A stretch of 64,000 nucleotides of DNA from Actinoallomurus sp963823735 (GTDB taxonomy: Bacteria > Actinomycetota > Actinomycetes > Streptosporangiales > Streptosporangiaceae). The position numbers were made by a program, and so were the translations under genes. Of the stretch, positions 55,730-64,000 are shown piece after piece. The DNA lies in the NCBI GenBank assembly GCA_963823735.1, contig CAWGMO010000001.1:868001-932000 (forward strand), in the 5' to 3' direction. The stretch's first letter is position 1. The number at the start of each line of letters is the position of its first letter. The notes beneath the pieces were generated by a model. That model saw only the letters and a list, made by a program, of their open reading frames with translations. It was not told the DNA's origin and searched no databases.

Positions 55730-56851
55730 TCAGCTCGACAGGCGGATCGGCATGATCAGGTAACGGTAGTCCGGGTCGCCCTCTCCTGTGGGCTTTCCCG
55801 TCATGACGGCCGGTTTGGTGGACGTCGTCATCGCCAGCCGCGCGACGTCCGAGCCGATCGCGCTCAGGCCGTCGAGCAGGAAGTGCGGGTTGAAGGCGAC
55901 GTCGATGTCCTGGCCCTCCAGCGAGGCGCCGAGGATTTCCACAGCCTGTGCGTCGTCGCCGCTGCCGGCCTCCAGGACGACCTCGCCCTGGCGGAACGAC
56001 AGGCGTACCGGGGTGTTCTTCTCCGCGACGAGCCCGACGCGCTTGACCGCCTCGGCGAACGGAGCCGTCTCGATCTCGGCGACGGCCGAGGTCTCCTTCG
56101 GCCAGAGCGACTGATACTTCACGAACTCGGCGTCGAGGAGCCGGGTGGTCGTACGGCGCCCCCCGCCGTCGAACCCGATCATGCCCTCGCCGCTTCCTCC
56201 GGACGCCAGAGCGATGGAGACCTCCGCACCCGAGGTGAGGGACTTGGCGGTGTCCGAGAGCGTCTTGGCGGGCACGAGAGCGACGGCGGAGATGTCCGGG
56301 CGCTCGGGCTTCCAGCGAAGCTGGCGTACGGCGAGGCGGTAGCGGTCCGTCGACGCGAGCGTGACGGTCTCGCCCTCGATCTCCAGCCGGACGCCGGTGA
56401 GCATCGGCAGGGTGTCGTCGCGGCCCGCCGCCAGGGCGACCTGGGAGACGGCGGCGGCGAACTCGTCGCTGCCGACCACCCCGGCGGCCGGCGGCATCGC
56501 CGGCAGGCTCGGGTAGTCCTCCACAGGCATGGTGAGGAGTGTGAACTTCGCCGTGCCGCACTTGAGCGTGACCTTGGCGCCGTCGGTGACGATCTCCACA
56601 GGCTGTGCGGGAAGGCTGCGGGAGATCTCGGCGAGCAGGCGCCCCGAGACCAGCGCGGTACCGGCCTCGTCGGCGTCGATGTCCATCGTCATCTGCGCCG
56701 AGACCTCGTAGTCGAACGAGGACAGCTTGAGGTTGTCCCCGGCCTCGATGAGCATGCCCGCGAGCACCGGCACGGGCGGGCGGACCGGCAAGGTGCGCGC
56801 GGTCCAGGCAACGGCGTCTGCGAGGACGTCTCTGTCGATGCGGAATTTCAC
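55730..56851 (-). CDS. dnaN: DNA polymerase III beta clamp
   Basis: 373 residues from GTG 56851. The three-domain clamp is visible: MKFRIDRDVLADAVAWTART, EEYPSLPAMPP-like VEDYPSLPAMPPAAGVVGS, TGVRLEIEGETVTLASTDRY, RLAVRQLRWKPE and the C-terminal YRYLIMPIRLSS. It encircles DNA and tethers the polymerase and many partners. The gene follows oriC as in nearly all bacteria. Confidence 0.98.
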   Translation of the reverse strand: MKFRIDRDVLADAVAWTARTLPVRPPVPVLAGMLIEAGDNLKLSSFDYEVSAQMTMDIDADEAGTALVSGRLLAEISRSLPAQPVEIVTDGAKVTLKCGTAKFTLLTMPVEDYPSLPAMPPAAGVVGSDEFAAAVSQVALAAGRDDTLPMLTGVRLEIEGETVTLASTDRYRLAVRQLRWKPERPDISAVALVPAKTLSDTAKSLTSGAEVSIALASGGSGEGMIGFDGGGRRTTTRLLDAEFVKYQSLWPKETSAVAEIETAPFAEAVKRVGLVAEKNTPVRLSFRQGEVVLEAGSGDDAQAVEILGASLEGQDIDVAFNPHFLLDGLSAIGSDVARLAMTTSTKPAVMTGKPTGEGDPDYRYLIMPIRLSS

Positions 56852-57279
56852 TTTGGACCGTCTCCTGAGGTTTCGATCACTCGGGGTCGAGGAACTGATG
56901 ATTCGTACAGGCGGACCTCAATCGTGGCCCGGCCCGAGCCCCTACGTTCTGTCTTTCTCTCTCTAGATAGAACAACAGTCATCGTCTTAGGGTCCGTGGA
57001 TACTGTGGAGAAGCCTAGTCTTCGCAGGTCACACGCGGTATCGGTGTCCACCCCCGCTGTGTGTAGACCCTGTGGAATCGGTGGACGCCTGAGGATGAAC
57101 GAAATCTGTCCACCGGCCGTCCACCGTTCATCCCCACGTCGTCCACCGGTTCCGGGCCATCTTCCACACGGTTGTCCACCGAGATTGATCCACAGAGTTT
57201 TCCCCACCCTGTGCAATCCACTGACTCGGGATAACCGGTGTGGACTGCCTGTGAATGTCTGTGGATCGCTGGGGACAAC
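56852..57279. other. oriC: Chromosomal replication origin (oriC) with DnaA boxes
   Basis: The 428-base gap between dnaA and dnaN holds no gene but at least ten DnaA-box-like nonamers on both strands, such as TTGTCCACC (57172), TGATCCACA (57186), CTGTCCACC (57106), CCGTCCACC (57117), TCGTCCACC (57139), TCTTCCACA (57160), TGTGGAGAA (57004), TGTGGACTG (57239) and TGTGGATCG (57259). An AT-richer stretch at ~56945-57000 is a candidate unwinding element and dnaN promoter. Confidence 0.92.
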
Positions 57280-59124
57280 TCATCCCCCGCCGTTGCGCGC
57301 CTGCTGTTTGATGCGGTTCGTCAGCTCGGTGACCTGGTTGTAGATCGGGCGCTTCTCCGCCATCAGCTTGCGGATCTTCTTCTCGGCGTGCATGACCGTG
57401 GTGTGGTCCCGGCCGCCGAACTGCTGCCCGATCTTCGGGAGCGACAGCTCGGTCAGCTCGCGGCACAGGTACATCGCGATCTGCCGGGCGGTGACCAGGA
57501 CGCGCGAGCGCGACGGGCCGCAGAGCTGCTCCATGTCGATGCCGAAGTACGTCGCCGTCTGCGCCATGATCGTCGCGGCGGTTATCTCGGGCCCCGTGTC
57601 GTTGGGGATGAGGTCCTTCAGCACGATCTCGGCGAGCTGAAGGTCGACCGACTGCCGGTTGAGGCTCGCGAACGCCGTGACGCGGATGAGCGCGCCCTCC
57701 AGCTCGCGGATGTTCGTGGAGATCTTCGAGGCGATGTACTCCAGCACCTCGGGCGGCGCCACCAGGCCCTCCTGCACGGCCTTCTTGCGCAGGATCGCGA
57801 TCCGCGTCTCCAGCTCGGGCGGCTGGACGTCGGTGATCAGGCCCCACTCGAAGCGGTTCCTGAGGCGGTCCTCCAGGGTCACCAGTTGCTTGGGCGCCCG
57901 GTCACTGGAGATCACGATCTGCTTGTTGGCGTTGTGCAGGGTGTTGAAGGTGTGGAAGAACTCCTCCTGCGTCTGCTCCTTGTTCTCCAGGAACTGGATG
58001 TCGTCCACAAGGAGGATGTCCACATCGCGGTAGCGCCGGCGGAAGTTGTCCGCCTTGCCGTCGCGGATCGCGTTGATGAAGTCGTTGGTGAACTCCTCGG
58101 AGCTCACGTAGCGGACCCGCGCGCCGTTGAAGAGGCTCTGCGCGTAGTGGCCGATGGCGTGCAGCATGTGGGTTTTCCCCAGGCCGCTGTCGCCGTAGAT
58201 GAACAGCGGGTTGTACGCCTTGGCGGGCGCCTCGGCCACGGCCACCGCGGCGGCGTGCGCGAAGCGGTTCGACGAGCCGATCACGAACGTGTCGAAGGTG
58301 TACTTGGGGTTCAGGCGCGCGGGCTCGGCCGACGTCTTGTTGCTTTCGGGCGCGGACGGGCGCGGCTGCCAGCCGCCGCCGGGGTTCGCGCCGGGGGTGG
58401 GGACGAAGGGGTCGCGCTGGTTGCCCTGGCCCTGCGCCTGTCCCTGTCCTTGTCCTTCGGGGCGGCGCTGCGGGTCCTGCTGGAAGCGGTACTCGCCGCT
58501 GTAGCGGTCGCCCGGGTACTGCTGGCCGGTGTAGCGCTCGCCGCCGCCGCCGTACTGGTCGTTCGCCCGGCGCTCGCCCGTGTACTGGTCGTTGCCGCGG
58601 CGTTCCCCGTTGTACGGGTCGTTCGCGCGGCGCTCACCGGTGTACTGCTCCTCGCCGCGGCGCTGGAACTGGTCGTTGCCGTACGGCTCGGGCGCGGGGT
58701 ACTGGTCGTACTGGTCGCCGGGGTACTGGCCGTCGGCGTACGGACGCGGGTCCGCCGCCGGGCCGCGCAGCGGCGGGTACGAGGTCTGGTGCTGCTCGGG
58801 CGGGTAACCGGGGCCGCGCTCGTGGTCGGACTCCGGCTCGGACGGCACGGGCCGGTCCGACGACGGCGACGAGTCAGGCTGTACGGTGACGGCCACCCGG
58901 ATGTCGCGGCCGAGTTGCGTCGACAGCACCTGGGTGATGAGGGGACGCAGGCGGTTCTCCAGGACGTCCTTGGCGAACTCGTTCGGCGTCGCGAGCAGGG
59001 CGGTGTCCTCGACGAGGGCGAGCGGCCTCGTCATGGAGAGCCAGGCGCGGTGCTGCGGGGGGAGGTCGCCCGGCAGGGCCTCGAGTGCCCTCGTCCACAC
59101 CAGTGCAAGGTCAAGACCATCCAT
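57280..59124 (-). CDS. dnaA: Chromosomal replication initiator DnaA
   Basis: 614 residues from ATG 59124, with GGGAGGGG 8 bases upstream; a longer frame to 59178 is less likely. Domain I is at 1-85, domain II is a long disordered linker (~90-275) with degenerate GERRAND repeats, domain III is AAA+ with GDSGLGKTH and LLVDDIQF, and domain IV has GGRDHTTVMHAEKKI. It binds the oriC boxes next to it and melts the origin. Longer than non-actinobacterial DnaA because of domain II. Confidence 0.97.
   Translation of the reverse strand: MDGLDLALVWTRALEALPGDLPPQHRAWLSMTRPLALVEDTALLATPNEFAKDVLENRLRPLITQVLSTQLGRDIRVAVTVQPDSSPSSDRPVPSEPESDHERGPGYPPEQHQTSYPPLRGPAADPRPYADGQYPGDQYDQYPAPEPYGNDQFQRRGEEQYTGERRANDPYNGERRGNDQYTGERRANDQYGGGGERYTGQQYPGDRYSGEYRFQQDPQRRPEGQGQGQAQGQGNQRDPFVPTPGANPGGGWQPRPSAPESNKTSAEPARLNPKYTFDTFVIGSSNRFAHAAAVAVAEAPAKAYNPLFIYGDSGLGKTHMLHAIGHYAQSLFNGARVRYVSSEEFTNDFINAIRDGKADNFRRRYRDVDILLVDDIQFLENKEQTQEEFFHTFNTLHNANKQIVISSDRAPKQLVTLEDRLRNRFEWGLITDVQPPELETRIAILRKKAVQEGLVAPPEVLEYIASKISTNIRELEGALIRVTAFASLNRQSVDLQLAEIVLKDLIPNDTGPEITAATIMAQTATYFGIDMEQLCGPSRSRVLVTARQIAMYLCRELTELSLPKIGQQFGGRDHTTVMHAEKKIRKLMAEKRPIYNQVTELTNRIKQQARNGGG
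58553..58680 (-). repeat. Tandem repeats in DnaA domain II
   Basis: About four imperfect units of ~30-36 bases encode the pattern (Q/P)Y-x-GERR-(A/G)-ND. They lie in the disordered linker between DnaA domains I and III. Confidence 0.6.
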
Positions 59125-59212
59125 GTCGTGCTCCCCTCCCTCAGGTGCAAGCGACGACCCACCAATGGTCGTGCTCATCCCGCGTACCTGCAGTGGACCA
59201 CTCTCTCACGCG

Positions 59213-59243
59213 TCATCCACAGGGTTGTCCACAAGTTGTGCAC
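59213..59243. promoter_or_regulatory. DnaA boxes in the dnaA-rpmH intergenic region
   Basis: TCATCCACA, TTGTCCACA (perfect, 59225-59233) and TTGTGCACG follow each other within 31 bases upstream of dnaA. They probably mediate autoregulation of dnaA and add to the origin. The rest of the ~300-base gap to rpmH should hold the dnaA and rpmH promoters. Confidence 0.75.
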
Positions 59244-59432
59244 GGGGTACGGGAAGTCTGGGGATGGAGCGGCTCGTTTGACCTCGGGGGAGGTCAGACC
59301 GTAGCGTAGGGCGGTCGAGTCGCATCGACGGCGGTGCTGCACGCCCGCAGGTCGCCGGCTCCCGATCAGGGGCCGATACACCCGAGATGCGACCTCATAA
59401 TCGTTGACCGCAGCATCCCTCTGGAGTCTCGA

Positions 59433-59570
59433 GTGAGCAAGCGTACATACCAGCCGAACAACCGCCGCCGGCACAAGAAGCACGGCTTCCGGCTCCGCAT
59501 GCGCACCCGGGCGGGGCGCTCGATCCTGTCCTCGCGCCGTCGCAAGGGGCGCGACCGCGTCGCGGTCTGA
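59433..59570 (+). CDS. rpmH: 50S ribosomal protein L34
   Basis: 45 residues from GTG 59433, with CTGGAG upstream. The very basic sequence SKRTYQPNNRRRHKKHGFR is the L34 signature, a 23S rRNA-binding protein. Divergent from dnaA, the universal arrangement at bacterial origins, and followed by rnpA. Confidence 0.98.
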   Translation: MSKRTYQPNNRRRHKKHGFRLRMRTRAGRSILSSRRRKGRDRVAV

Positions 59571-59579
59571 CAGGCGATC

Positions 59580-59939
59580 GTGCTGCCGTCCGACCAACGG
59601 ATGCGGCGGCGAGAAGAGTTCACTTCGGCCGTCCGGCGCGGTGACCGTGCCGGACGGTCTCGTCTCGTTCTGCACCTGCAGCGCAGGGACGACGTCGATG
59701 AGACTCCCCGAGTCGGTTTCACGGTAGGCCGTCCGGTCGGTGACGCGGTGACCCGCAACAAGGTCCGCCGCCGGCTCCGGCACCTGGTGCGCGAACGCCT
59801 CCACCAACTGCCACCGGGTAGCCTGCTTGTGGTGCGCGCCAACCCCAAGGCGGCAACCGCACGCAACAGCGAACTCGCCGCGGATCTCGATGCGGCACTC
59901 GACCGGCTTCTGCGGCGAGAGGTCAAGAGGCGGAAATGA
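59580..59939 (+). CDS. rnpA: Ribonuclease P protein component
   Basis: 119 residues from GTG 59580. The RNR motif region is AVTRNKVRRRLRHLVRE, preceded by PRVGFTVGRPVGDA. It binds the catalytic RNA of RNase P for 5' maturation of tRNAs. Its stop overlaps the yidD start. Confidence 0.97.
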   Translation: MLPSDQRMRRREEFTSAVRRGDRAGRSRLVLHLQRRDDVDETPRVGFTVGRPVGDAVTRNKVRRRLRHLVRERLHQLPPGSLLVVRANPKAATARNSELAADLDAALDRLLRREVKRRK

Positions 59940-60226
59940 CAGCCAAGCCGACGGCCATGGCCAGGGCTCTGATGCTGCCGATCGTCTTCTACCGCCGGTT
60001 CATCAGCCCGCTCTTCGGTCCCGTCTGCCGCTATACGCCATCCTGCAGCACGTACGCCCTGCAGGCGCTGCGGACCCACGGAGCGCTTCGCGGCGGCTGG
60101 CTGGCCCTGCGCCGGATCGCCCGCTGCCACCCCTTCCACGCCGGCGGGTACGACCCCGTACCCCCACGCGCAGGAACACCAGACCTCGAGCCGCAGCAAA
60201 GCGGCACCGTTATCGGAGAGCACTAG
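59936..60226 (+). CDS. yidD: Membrane protein insertion efficiency factor YidD
   Basis: 96 residues. The hallmark is YRRFISPLFGPVCRYTPSCS and TYALQAL, with three cysteines including RIARCHPFHAGGYDPVP near the end. It is a small amphipathic membrane-associated protein that assists YidC. It overlaps rnpA by 4 bases and precedes yidC. Confidence 0.96.
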   Translation: MTAKPTAMARALMLPIVFYRRFISPLFGPVCRYTPSCSTYALQALRTHGALRGGWLALRRIARCHPFHAGGYDPVPPRAGTPDLEPQQSGTVIGEH

Positions 60227-60236
60227 GAGCCCGCCG

Positions 60237-61277
60237 GTGAGTCTCAGCTTCCTCGATCCGCTGTTTCAGGCCGTCGCCTGGGTGATCATCCAGATCCACG
60301 CCGGCCTCAGCCTGGTCTTCCCCGCGGACAGCGGCTGGGCGTGGGGCCTTTCGATCTTCGCGCTCACGGCGCTCATGCGGATCCTCATCTTCCCCCTCTT
60401 CGTGAAGCAGATCCACGCGTCACGGAAGATGCAGGAGCTGAACCCCCAGGTTCAGGCGCTGCGGAAGAAGTACAAGAAGGACAAGCAGCGTCTCAACCAG
60501 GAGATGATGAAGCTCTACCAGGAGGCGGGCGCCAACCCGCTCTCCGGGTGCCTTCCCCTGGTCGTGCAGTTCCCCATCTTCATCTCGCTGTACAACGTGC
60601 TGCGCGCGATCTCCACGACGAAGCCGGGCCAGTCCAAGTACGGCATGTCGGCGGACCTCATCCAAAGCGCCCAGCACGCGCACATCTTCGGCGCCGCGAT
60701 TCCGACGACGTTCGTCGAGGCCTTCTCCGACAAGCACGTCGGCGCGATGATCGTGGCCGGCCTCGCGGTCGTCATCAGCTCGACGACGACGTTCTTCACG
60801 ATGAAGTCGAGCGTCGGCCGGTCCATGCAGAGCATGACCGCCGACAACCCGATGATGCAGTCGCAGAAGTTCCTGGTGTACCTGTCGCCGCTGTTCGGCC
60901 TCTTCGGCCTGACGCTGCCGCTGGGCGTGCTCATCTACTGGGTCACGACGAACTCCTGGACCCTCGCCCAGTCGCACTACGTCTACAAGAAGTACCCGAT
61001 GGCCACGCCGGACGCCGCCGCGAACGGCAGTGACTCGGCGAAGGCCGGTACGACGAAGACCGGTACGACCAAGACGGGTACCGCCAAGGCCGGTGCAGCG
61101 AAGACCGGCGTCAAGGCCGGCGCCGCCGCCACCGCGTCCAAGCCGGGCAACGGAGGCATTCTGGGCAAGGCGCGGAAGAAGGCCGAGCCGGAGCCGGAGG
61201 ACACCCCGCCCGACCCCGAGCCGAAGGTCGTACGACAGCAGCCGACACGGCAGTCGCGGAGCAAGAGGAAGCGATAG
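60237..61277 (+). CDS. yidC: Membrane protein insertase YidC
   Basis: 346 residues from GTG 60237. Five transmembrane segments surround the substrate groove, with the conserved Arg in LMRILIFPLFVKQ, NPLSGCLPLVVQFPIFISLY and LPLGVLIYWVTTNSWTL. The C-terminus has a Lys-spaced tandem repeat (about six KAGTT/KTGTT-like units) and a basic tail. It inserts membrane proteins with or without SecYEG. Gram-positive type without the periplasmic P1 domain. Confidence 0.95.
   Translation: MSLSFLDPLFQAVAWVIIQIHAGLSLVFPADSGWAWGLSIFALTALMRILIFPLFVKQIHASRKMQELNPQVQALRKKYKKDKQRLNQEMMKLYQEAGANPLSGCLPLVVQFPIFISLYNVLRAISTTKPGQSKYGMSADLIQSAQHAHIFGAAIPTTFVEAFSDKHVGAMIVAGLAVVISSTTTFFTMKSSVGRSMQSMTADNPMMQSQKFLVYLSPLFGLFGLTLPLGVLIYWVTTNSWTLAQSHYVYKKYPMATPDAAANGSDSAKAGTTKTGTTKTGTAKAGAAKTGVKAGAAATASKPGNGGILGKARKKAEPEPEDTPPDPEPKVVRQQPTRQSRSKRKR
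61041..61132 (+). repeat. 15-base tandem repeats in the yidC 3' end
   Basis: About six imperfect units encode K-(A/T)-G-(T/A)-(T/A) pentads in the cytosolic tail. Spacing is 15 bases, sometimes 12-18. Confidence 0.65.
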
Positions 61278-61278
61278 C

Positions 61279-61821
61279 GTGACTTCTGAGTCCAGCCCTA
61301 GCACGCAAGAGGAGTCCGGCGTGAGCCAAGCCGAAGCCGAGACCACCGAGGTCGCCGCGGTCGACATCCAGGCGCTCGAGGAAGAGGGCGAGATCGCGGC
61401 TGACTACATCGAGGGCCTGCTCGACATCGCCGATCTCGACGGCGACATCGACATGGACGTCGAGGGTGAGCGCGCGATGGTCTCGGTCGTCGGCGACACG
61501 CTCGACGACCTGGTCGGCAAGAAGGGCGAGGTGATGGAGGCCCTTCAGGAGCTGACCCGCCTGGCCGTGCACCGCAAGACGGGTGAGCGCAGCCGGCTGA
61601 TGCTCGACGTGGGCGGCTTCCGCGAGCGCCGCCGCGCGGAGCTGACCAAGCTGGGCCGCGAGACGGGCGAAGAGGTCAAGCGCACGGGCGAGCCGAAGCC
61701 TCTCCCGCCGATGACCCCGTTCGAGCGCAAGGTCGTGCACGACGCCGTCGCCGCTCTGGGGCTCCGCAGTGAGTCCGAGGGCGAGGAGCCGAGCCGGTAC
61801 GTCGTGATTCACGCCAAGTAG
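61279..61821 (+). CDS. Jag/KhpB-like RNA-binding protein (KH and R3H domains)
   Basis: 180 residues from GTG 61279 (GAGGAAG upstream); a second GTG at 61321 is possible. The N-terminus is acidic. A KH domain (LVGKKGEVMEALQELTRLAV) precedes the R3H domain (RSRLMLDVGGFRERRRAELT through GEEPSRYVVIHAK). KhpB/Jag homologues bind RNA with KhpA and affect envelope genes. Last gene before the terminator at 61835. Confidence 0.93.
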   Translation: MTSESSPSTQEESGVSQAEAETTEVAAVDIQALEEEGEIAADYIEGLLDIADLDGDIDMDVEGERAMVSVVGDTLDDLVGKKGEVMEALQELTRLAVHRKTGERSRLMLDVGGFRERRRAELTKLGRETGEEVKRTGEPKPLPPMTPFERKVVHDAVAALGLRSESEGEEPSRYVVIHAK

Positions 61822-61834
61822 TCCGTTACGTGCG

Positions 61835-61875
61835 AGTGCCCCGTCACCCTTCCGGGTGGCGGGGCACTTCGCTTT
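61835..61875 (+). terminator. Strong intrinsic terminator after jag-like gene
   Basis: A 15-bp stem with one G:U pair (agtgccccgtcaccc ... gggtggcggggcact) and a TTCC loop, then TCGCTTTT. Confidence 0.88.
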
Positions 61876-61930
61876 TCCGGCTCCGGTCGGCCGGTGTGGC
61901 TCGTCCGCTCTACCTGGCGCCGGACGATGT

Positions 61931-62287
61931 CTAACGAGGACGCCGTCGGGGGTCAGGCTGGACCGGCGGCTGCTGTACCGGCTGAACGGGCTGTTGCTGG
62001 ACCGGCTGCTGTACGGGCTGAACCGGAACCTCGGCGTTCGGGTTCGACATGAGCGGGGGCTCCTCGACGTCGGCGACGTACGCGCCGGGCTGACTGTCGG
62101 CGACGTTCACCACCTCGCGCTTCCGGCGCGGACGCGTGTACAGGAGCGTGATCCCCAGCATCACGATGCCGATGAGTATGAAGATCCAGCCGATCATGTG
62201 GATGTCGATGTGACTGAGATGAACGTGGAACGCGAAGGCGAGGATCGCCCCCAAGGCGATGAATGCCAAGCCTGAACCGATACCCAT
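61931..62287 (-). CDS. DUF6458 small membrane protein
   Basis: 118 residues. Two transmembrane helices (GSGLAFIALGAILAFAFHV and MIGWIFILIGIVMLGITLLY) linked by HLSHIDIHM match DUF6458. The C-terminal tail is a Gln/Pro/Val repeat (about six PVQQ-type units). Function unknown. The region from 62288 to 62547 has no gene; it contains a GT-rich low-complexity run. Confidence 0.83.
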   Translation of the reverse strand: MGIGSGLAFIALGAILAFAFHVHLSHIDIHMIGWIFILIGIVMLGITLLYTRPRRKREVVNVADSQPGAYVADVEEPPLMSNPNAEVPVQPVQQPVQQQPVQPVQQPPVQPDPRRRPR

Positions 62288-62547
62288 GACGTCTCCTTCC
62301 GGGCGGGTGCGGATGGCCAGCCGAAGACCTACCCCTCATACGCGGGTTATTCGTGTTTGCGTGCGCGGGCTTCGCCGAGCGAAACGTCGGTGTGGCTTTT
62401 GTGGCTGTTTGTGCTGTCTGTGGCTCGATGGGAGGCTTGGCGGGGGCGGGTCGCGGTCTCCGTGGGGGTCCAGGTGTGGAAGCATTCGAATGACCGAAGG
62501 GTTCCCCCATACCGATGCCGAGTCGCAGAGCTATGAGCTGTTGACCT

Positions 62548-63255
62548 ATGTCACTACTTCCTGCGCCGCCGATCGCACACGAGATCTTCGGCGACGCGTT
62601 TCCCATCGCTGAGAGGTACGCCGAGTTCCTCGCCGGAGCCGGCGTCGAGCGGGGCCTGATCGGCCCGCGCGAGGTCGAGCGCCTGTGGGATCGGCACCTC
62701 CTCAACTGCGCCGTGATGGCCGAGGTGATCCCGCAGGACGCCGAGGTCATCGACGTCGGGTCGGGCGCCGGGCTGCCCGGGGTCGTTCTCGCGATCGTCC
62801 GCCCTGACCTGTCGATCACATTGCTCGAACCCCTCCTGCGCCGTACGGCGTTTCTCCAGGAGTGCGTCGATCTGCTCGAGTTGCCCAATGTCGAGGTACG
62901 CCGGGCGCGCGCGGAAGAGGTCATCGGGGAGTACTCCGCCGACGTCGTCACCGCTCGCGCGGTCGCCCGGCTGGATCGCCTGGCAGGCTGGGCGCTGCCG
63001 CTGCTCCGTCCCGGAGGCGAGCTTCTCGCCCTCAAGGGGGAGCGCGCGTCGGTCGAGATCGAGGACGCAGAGCCCGTTTTGAAGGAATTCGGGGTCAGTG
63101 AAGCCGAGGTGCTGCACGTTGGTCGCGGTAAGGTCGATCCGCCGGCGACCGTGGTACGCGCCGTGGCCGTGAGGTCCGCGCGACGGCCCAAAGAACGGGC
63201 CGGTACTCGCCGGAACGCACGTCGACGCGGCGGAGCGCATGGACGGAAGAGGTGA
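62548..63255 (+). CDS. rsmG: 16S rRNA (guanine527-N7)-methyltransferase RsmG (GidB)
   Basis: 235 residues. The SAM-binding motif is VIDVGSGAGLPGVVLAI, with LLEPLLRRTAFLQECV, VRRARAEEV, VVTARAVARL and LLALKGERA. C-terminal ~30 residues are basic. It methylates G527 of 16S rRNA; loss gives low-level streptomycin resistance. It lies just before parA, 7 bases apart, as usual near origins. Confidence 0.96.
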   Translation: MSLLPAPPIAHEIFGDAFPIAERYAEFLAGAGVERGLIGPREVERLWDRHLLNCAVMAEVIPQDAEVIDVGSGAGLPGVVLAIVRPDLSITLLEPLLRRTAFLQECVDLLELPNVEVRRARAEEVIGEYSADVVTARAVARLDRLAGWALPLLRPGGELLALKGERASVEIEDAEPVLKEFGVSEAEVLHVGRGKVDPPATVVRAVAVRSARRPKERAGTRRNARRRGGAHGRKR

Positions 63256-63261
63256 CGGTCC

Positions 63262-64000
63262 TTGACCACTGAAGAGGGACTGGGCTGGCCCGGTCGCACC
63301 GAGGGCGGGTCGTCGCCAGACTCCTCCGGCCTCGGCTGGCCGGCCGGAGAGGTACCCCTGGAGCTTCCCCCCAAGACGACACTGCCCGAGGTGGTCTTCT
63401 CCGAGGCCGCCTCCCCCTCGGCGGTTTCTCCCGTGGCGAGCCCGCCGTCCGAGCCGATCTTCTCGGAGGCTCCTGCTGAGGGCACCCCCTCGGCCGGGTC
63501 GCCGCCGGTCCGTACGACGGCCCACCTTTCCACGGCTCACCTCGGGACCGCCGTCACCGAGACGAGCACGCCCCCACCGCTTGATCCTGTCCAGGAGACG
63601 TCACAGCGCAATCCGGCCCACGGGGAGTCGAAGTTGGTAAGCGAGGCACTCAAGTCCGCCGATGTTTCACGTGAAACGGGAAACCAGCCGATCGCACAGG
63701 CTGCCGCGGCGGCGCTGCGGGTGCTCGCGAAGCGTGGCGAGAAGGAGTGGCCGAGGCCGCCCAAGTGCCGCGTGATCACGATCGCGAACCAGAAGGGCGG
63801 CGTCGGCAAGACGACGAGCGCCGTCAACCTGGCCGCCGCGCTGGCGCTGCACGGCAACCGCGTGCTCGTGATCGACCTCGACCCTCAGGGGAACGCCTCC
63901 ACGGCGCTCGGCGTGGAGCACCACGCCGATGTGCCGTCGGTGTACCACGTGATCCTGGAGGGCGGCCCGTTCGACGACATCGTCGTACCGGCCGAAGGCA
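63262..64000 (+). CDS. parA: ParA chromosome partitioning ATPase (3' end outside window)
   Basis: At least 246 codons from TTG 63262; the frame runs off the right edge. The first ~165 residues are a disordered Pro/Ser/Glu-rich extension; the deviant Walker A ANQKGGVGKTTSAVNLAA begins at ~175 and VLVIDLDPQGNASTALGVE follows, the ParA/MinD type. It moves ParB-parS complexes for origin segregation. A parS site lies inside the N-terminal coding sequence. Confidence 0.93.
   Translation, partial: MTTEEGLGWPGRTEGGSSPDSSGLGWPAGEVPLELPPKTTLPEVVFSEAASPSAVSPVASPPSEPIFSEAPAEGTPSAGSPPVRTTAHLSTAHLGTAVTETSTPPPLDPVQETSQRNPAHGESKLVSEALKSADVSRETGNQPIAQAAAAALRVLAKRGEKEWPRPPKCRVITIANQKGGVGKTTSAVNLAAALALHGNRVLVIDLDPQGNASTALGVEHHADVPSVYHVILEGGPFDDIVVPAEG
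63663..63678. promoter_or_regulatory. parS site (ParB-binding)
   Basis: TGTTTCACGTGAAACG contains the perfect 14-base palindrome GTTTCACGTGAAAC and differs from the parS consensus in one end base. It lies inside the parA coding sequence, about 6 kb from oriC. Confidence 0.93.

Overview
The window is high-GC actinobacterial DNA that carries the chromosomal replication origin. The gene order rsmG-jag-yidC-yidD-rnpA-rpmH | dnaA-oriC-dnaN-gnd-recF-DUF721-gyrB-gyrA-DUF3566-tRNA(Ile), then tRNA(Ala), crgA, DUF881, sortase, trpG-like, pknB-pknA-pbpA-rodA-pstP-fhaB-fhaA-tRNA(Leu), is the classical actinomycete origin neighbourhood. A single-frame gnd between dnaN and recF, type VII mycosin/WXG proteins, a BTAD/AfsR-type regulator and a DLW-39 micro-gene fit a filamentous actinomycete, perhaps Streptosporangiales/Thermomonosporaceae; that placement is inference.

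Layout. 1-5.8 kb: small accessory genes (rhodanese end, SSI-like lipoprotein, Fpg-type glycosylase, TenA, DUF1918, two tandem 15-residue micropeptide genes not in any longer ORF, an XRE regulator, an SDR with its divergent XRE regulator). 6.0-17.9 kb: tRNA-Leu and the cell-wall/Ser-Thr phosphorylation operon, then on the other strand the DUF881/sortase/membrane protein/trpG-like operon, and crgA. 18-40 kb: an accessory stretch (rhomboid protease, DUF5324, acyltransferase, two-component system, DrrAB-like ABC exporter, giant SARP-type regulator, truncated globin, copper chaperone/ATPase, IMPase, hydrolases, small secreted proteins). 40.8-47.1 kb: tRNA-Ala and tRNA-Ile flank an island with HAD phosphatase, DLW-39, XdhC-like protein, a WXG/mycosin locus and an RNA-ligase-like nucleotidyltransferase. 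47.2-64 kb: gyrase, replication initiation genes, oriC, and rpmH to parA, which runs off the right edge; a parS site lies inside parA.

Several genes (rodA, the mycosin, the first WXG gene, the copA linker) need single-base indels, several of them at short homopolymers, to read through. All neighbours are intact, so assembly/sequencing error is as likely as decay. The best candidate for something undescribed is the tandem pair of 15-residue amphipathic peptide genes at 2763-2967, beside a divergent HTH regulator.
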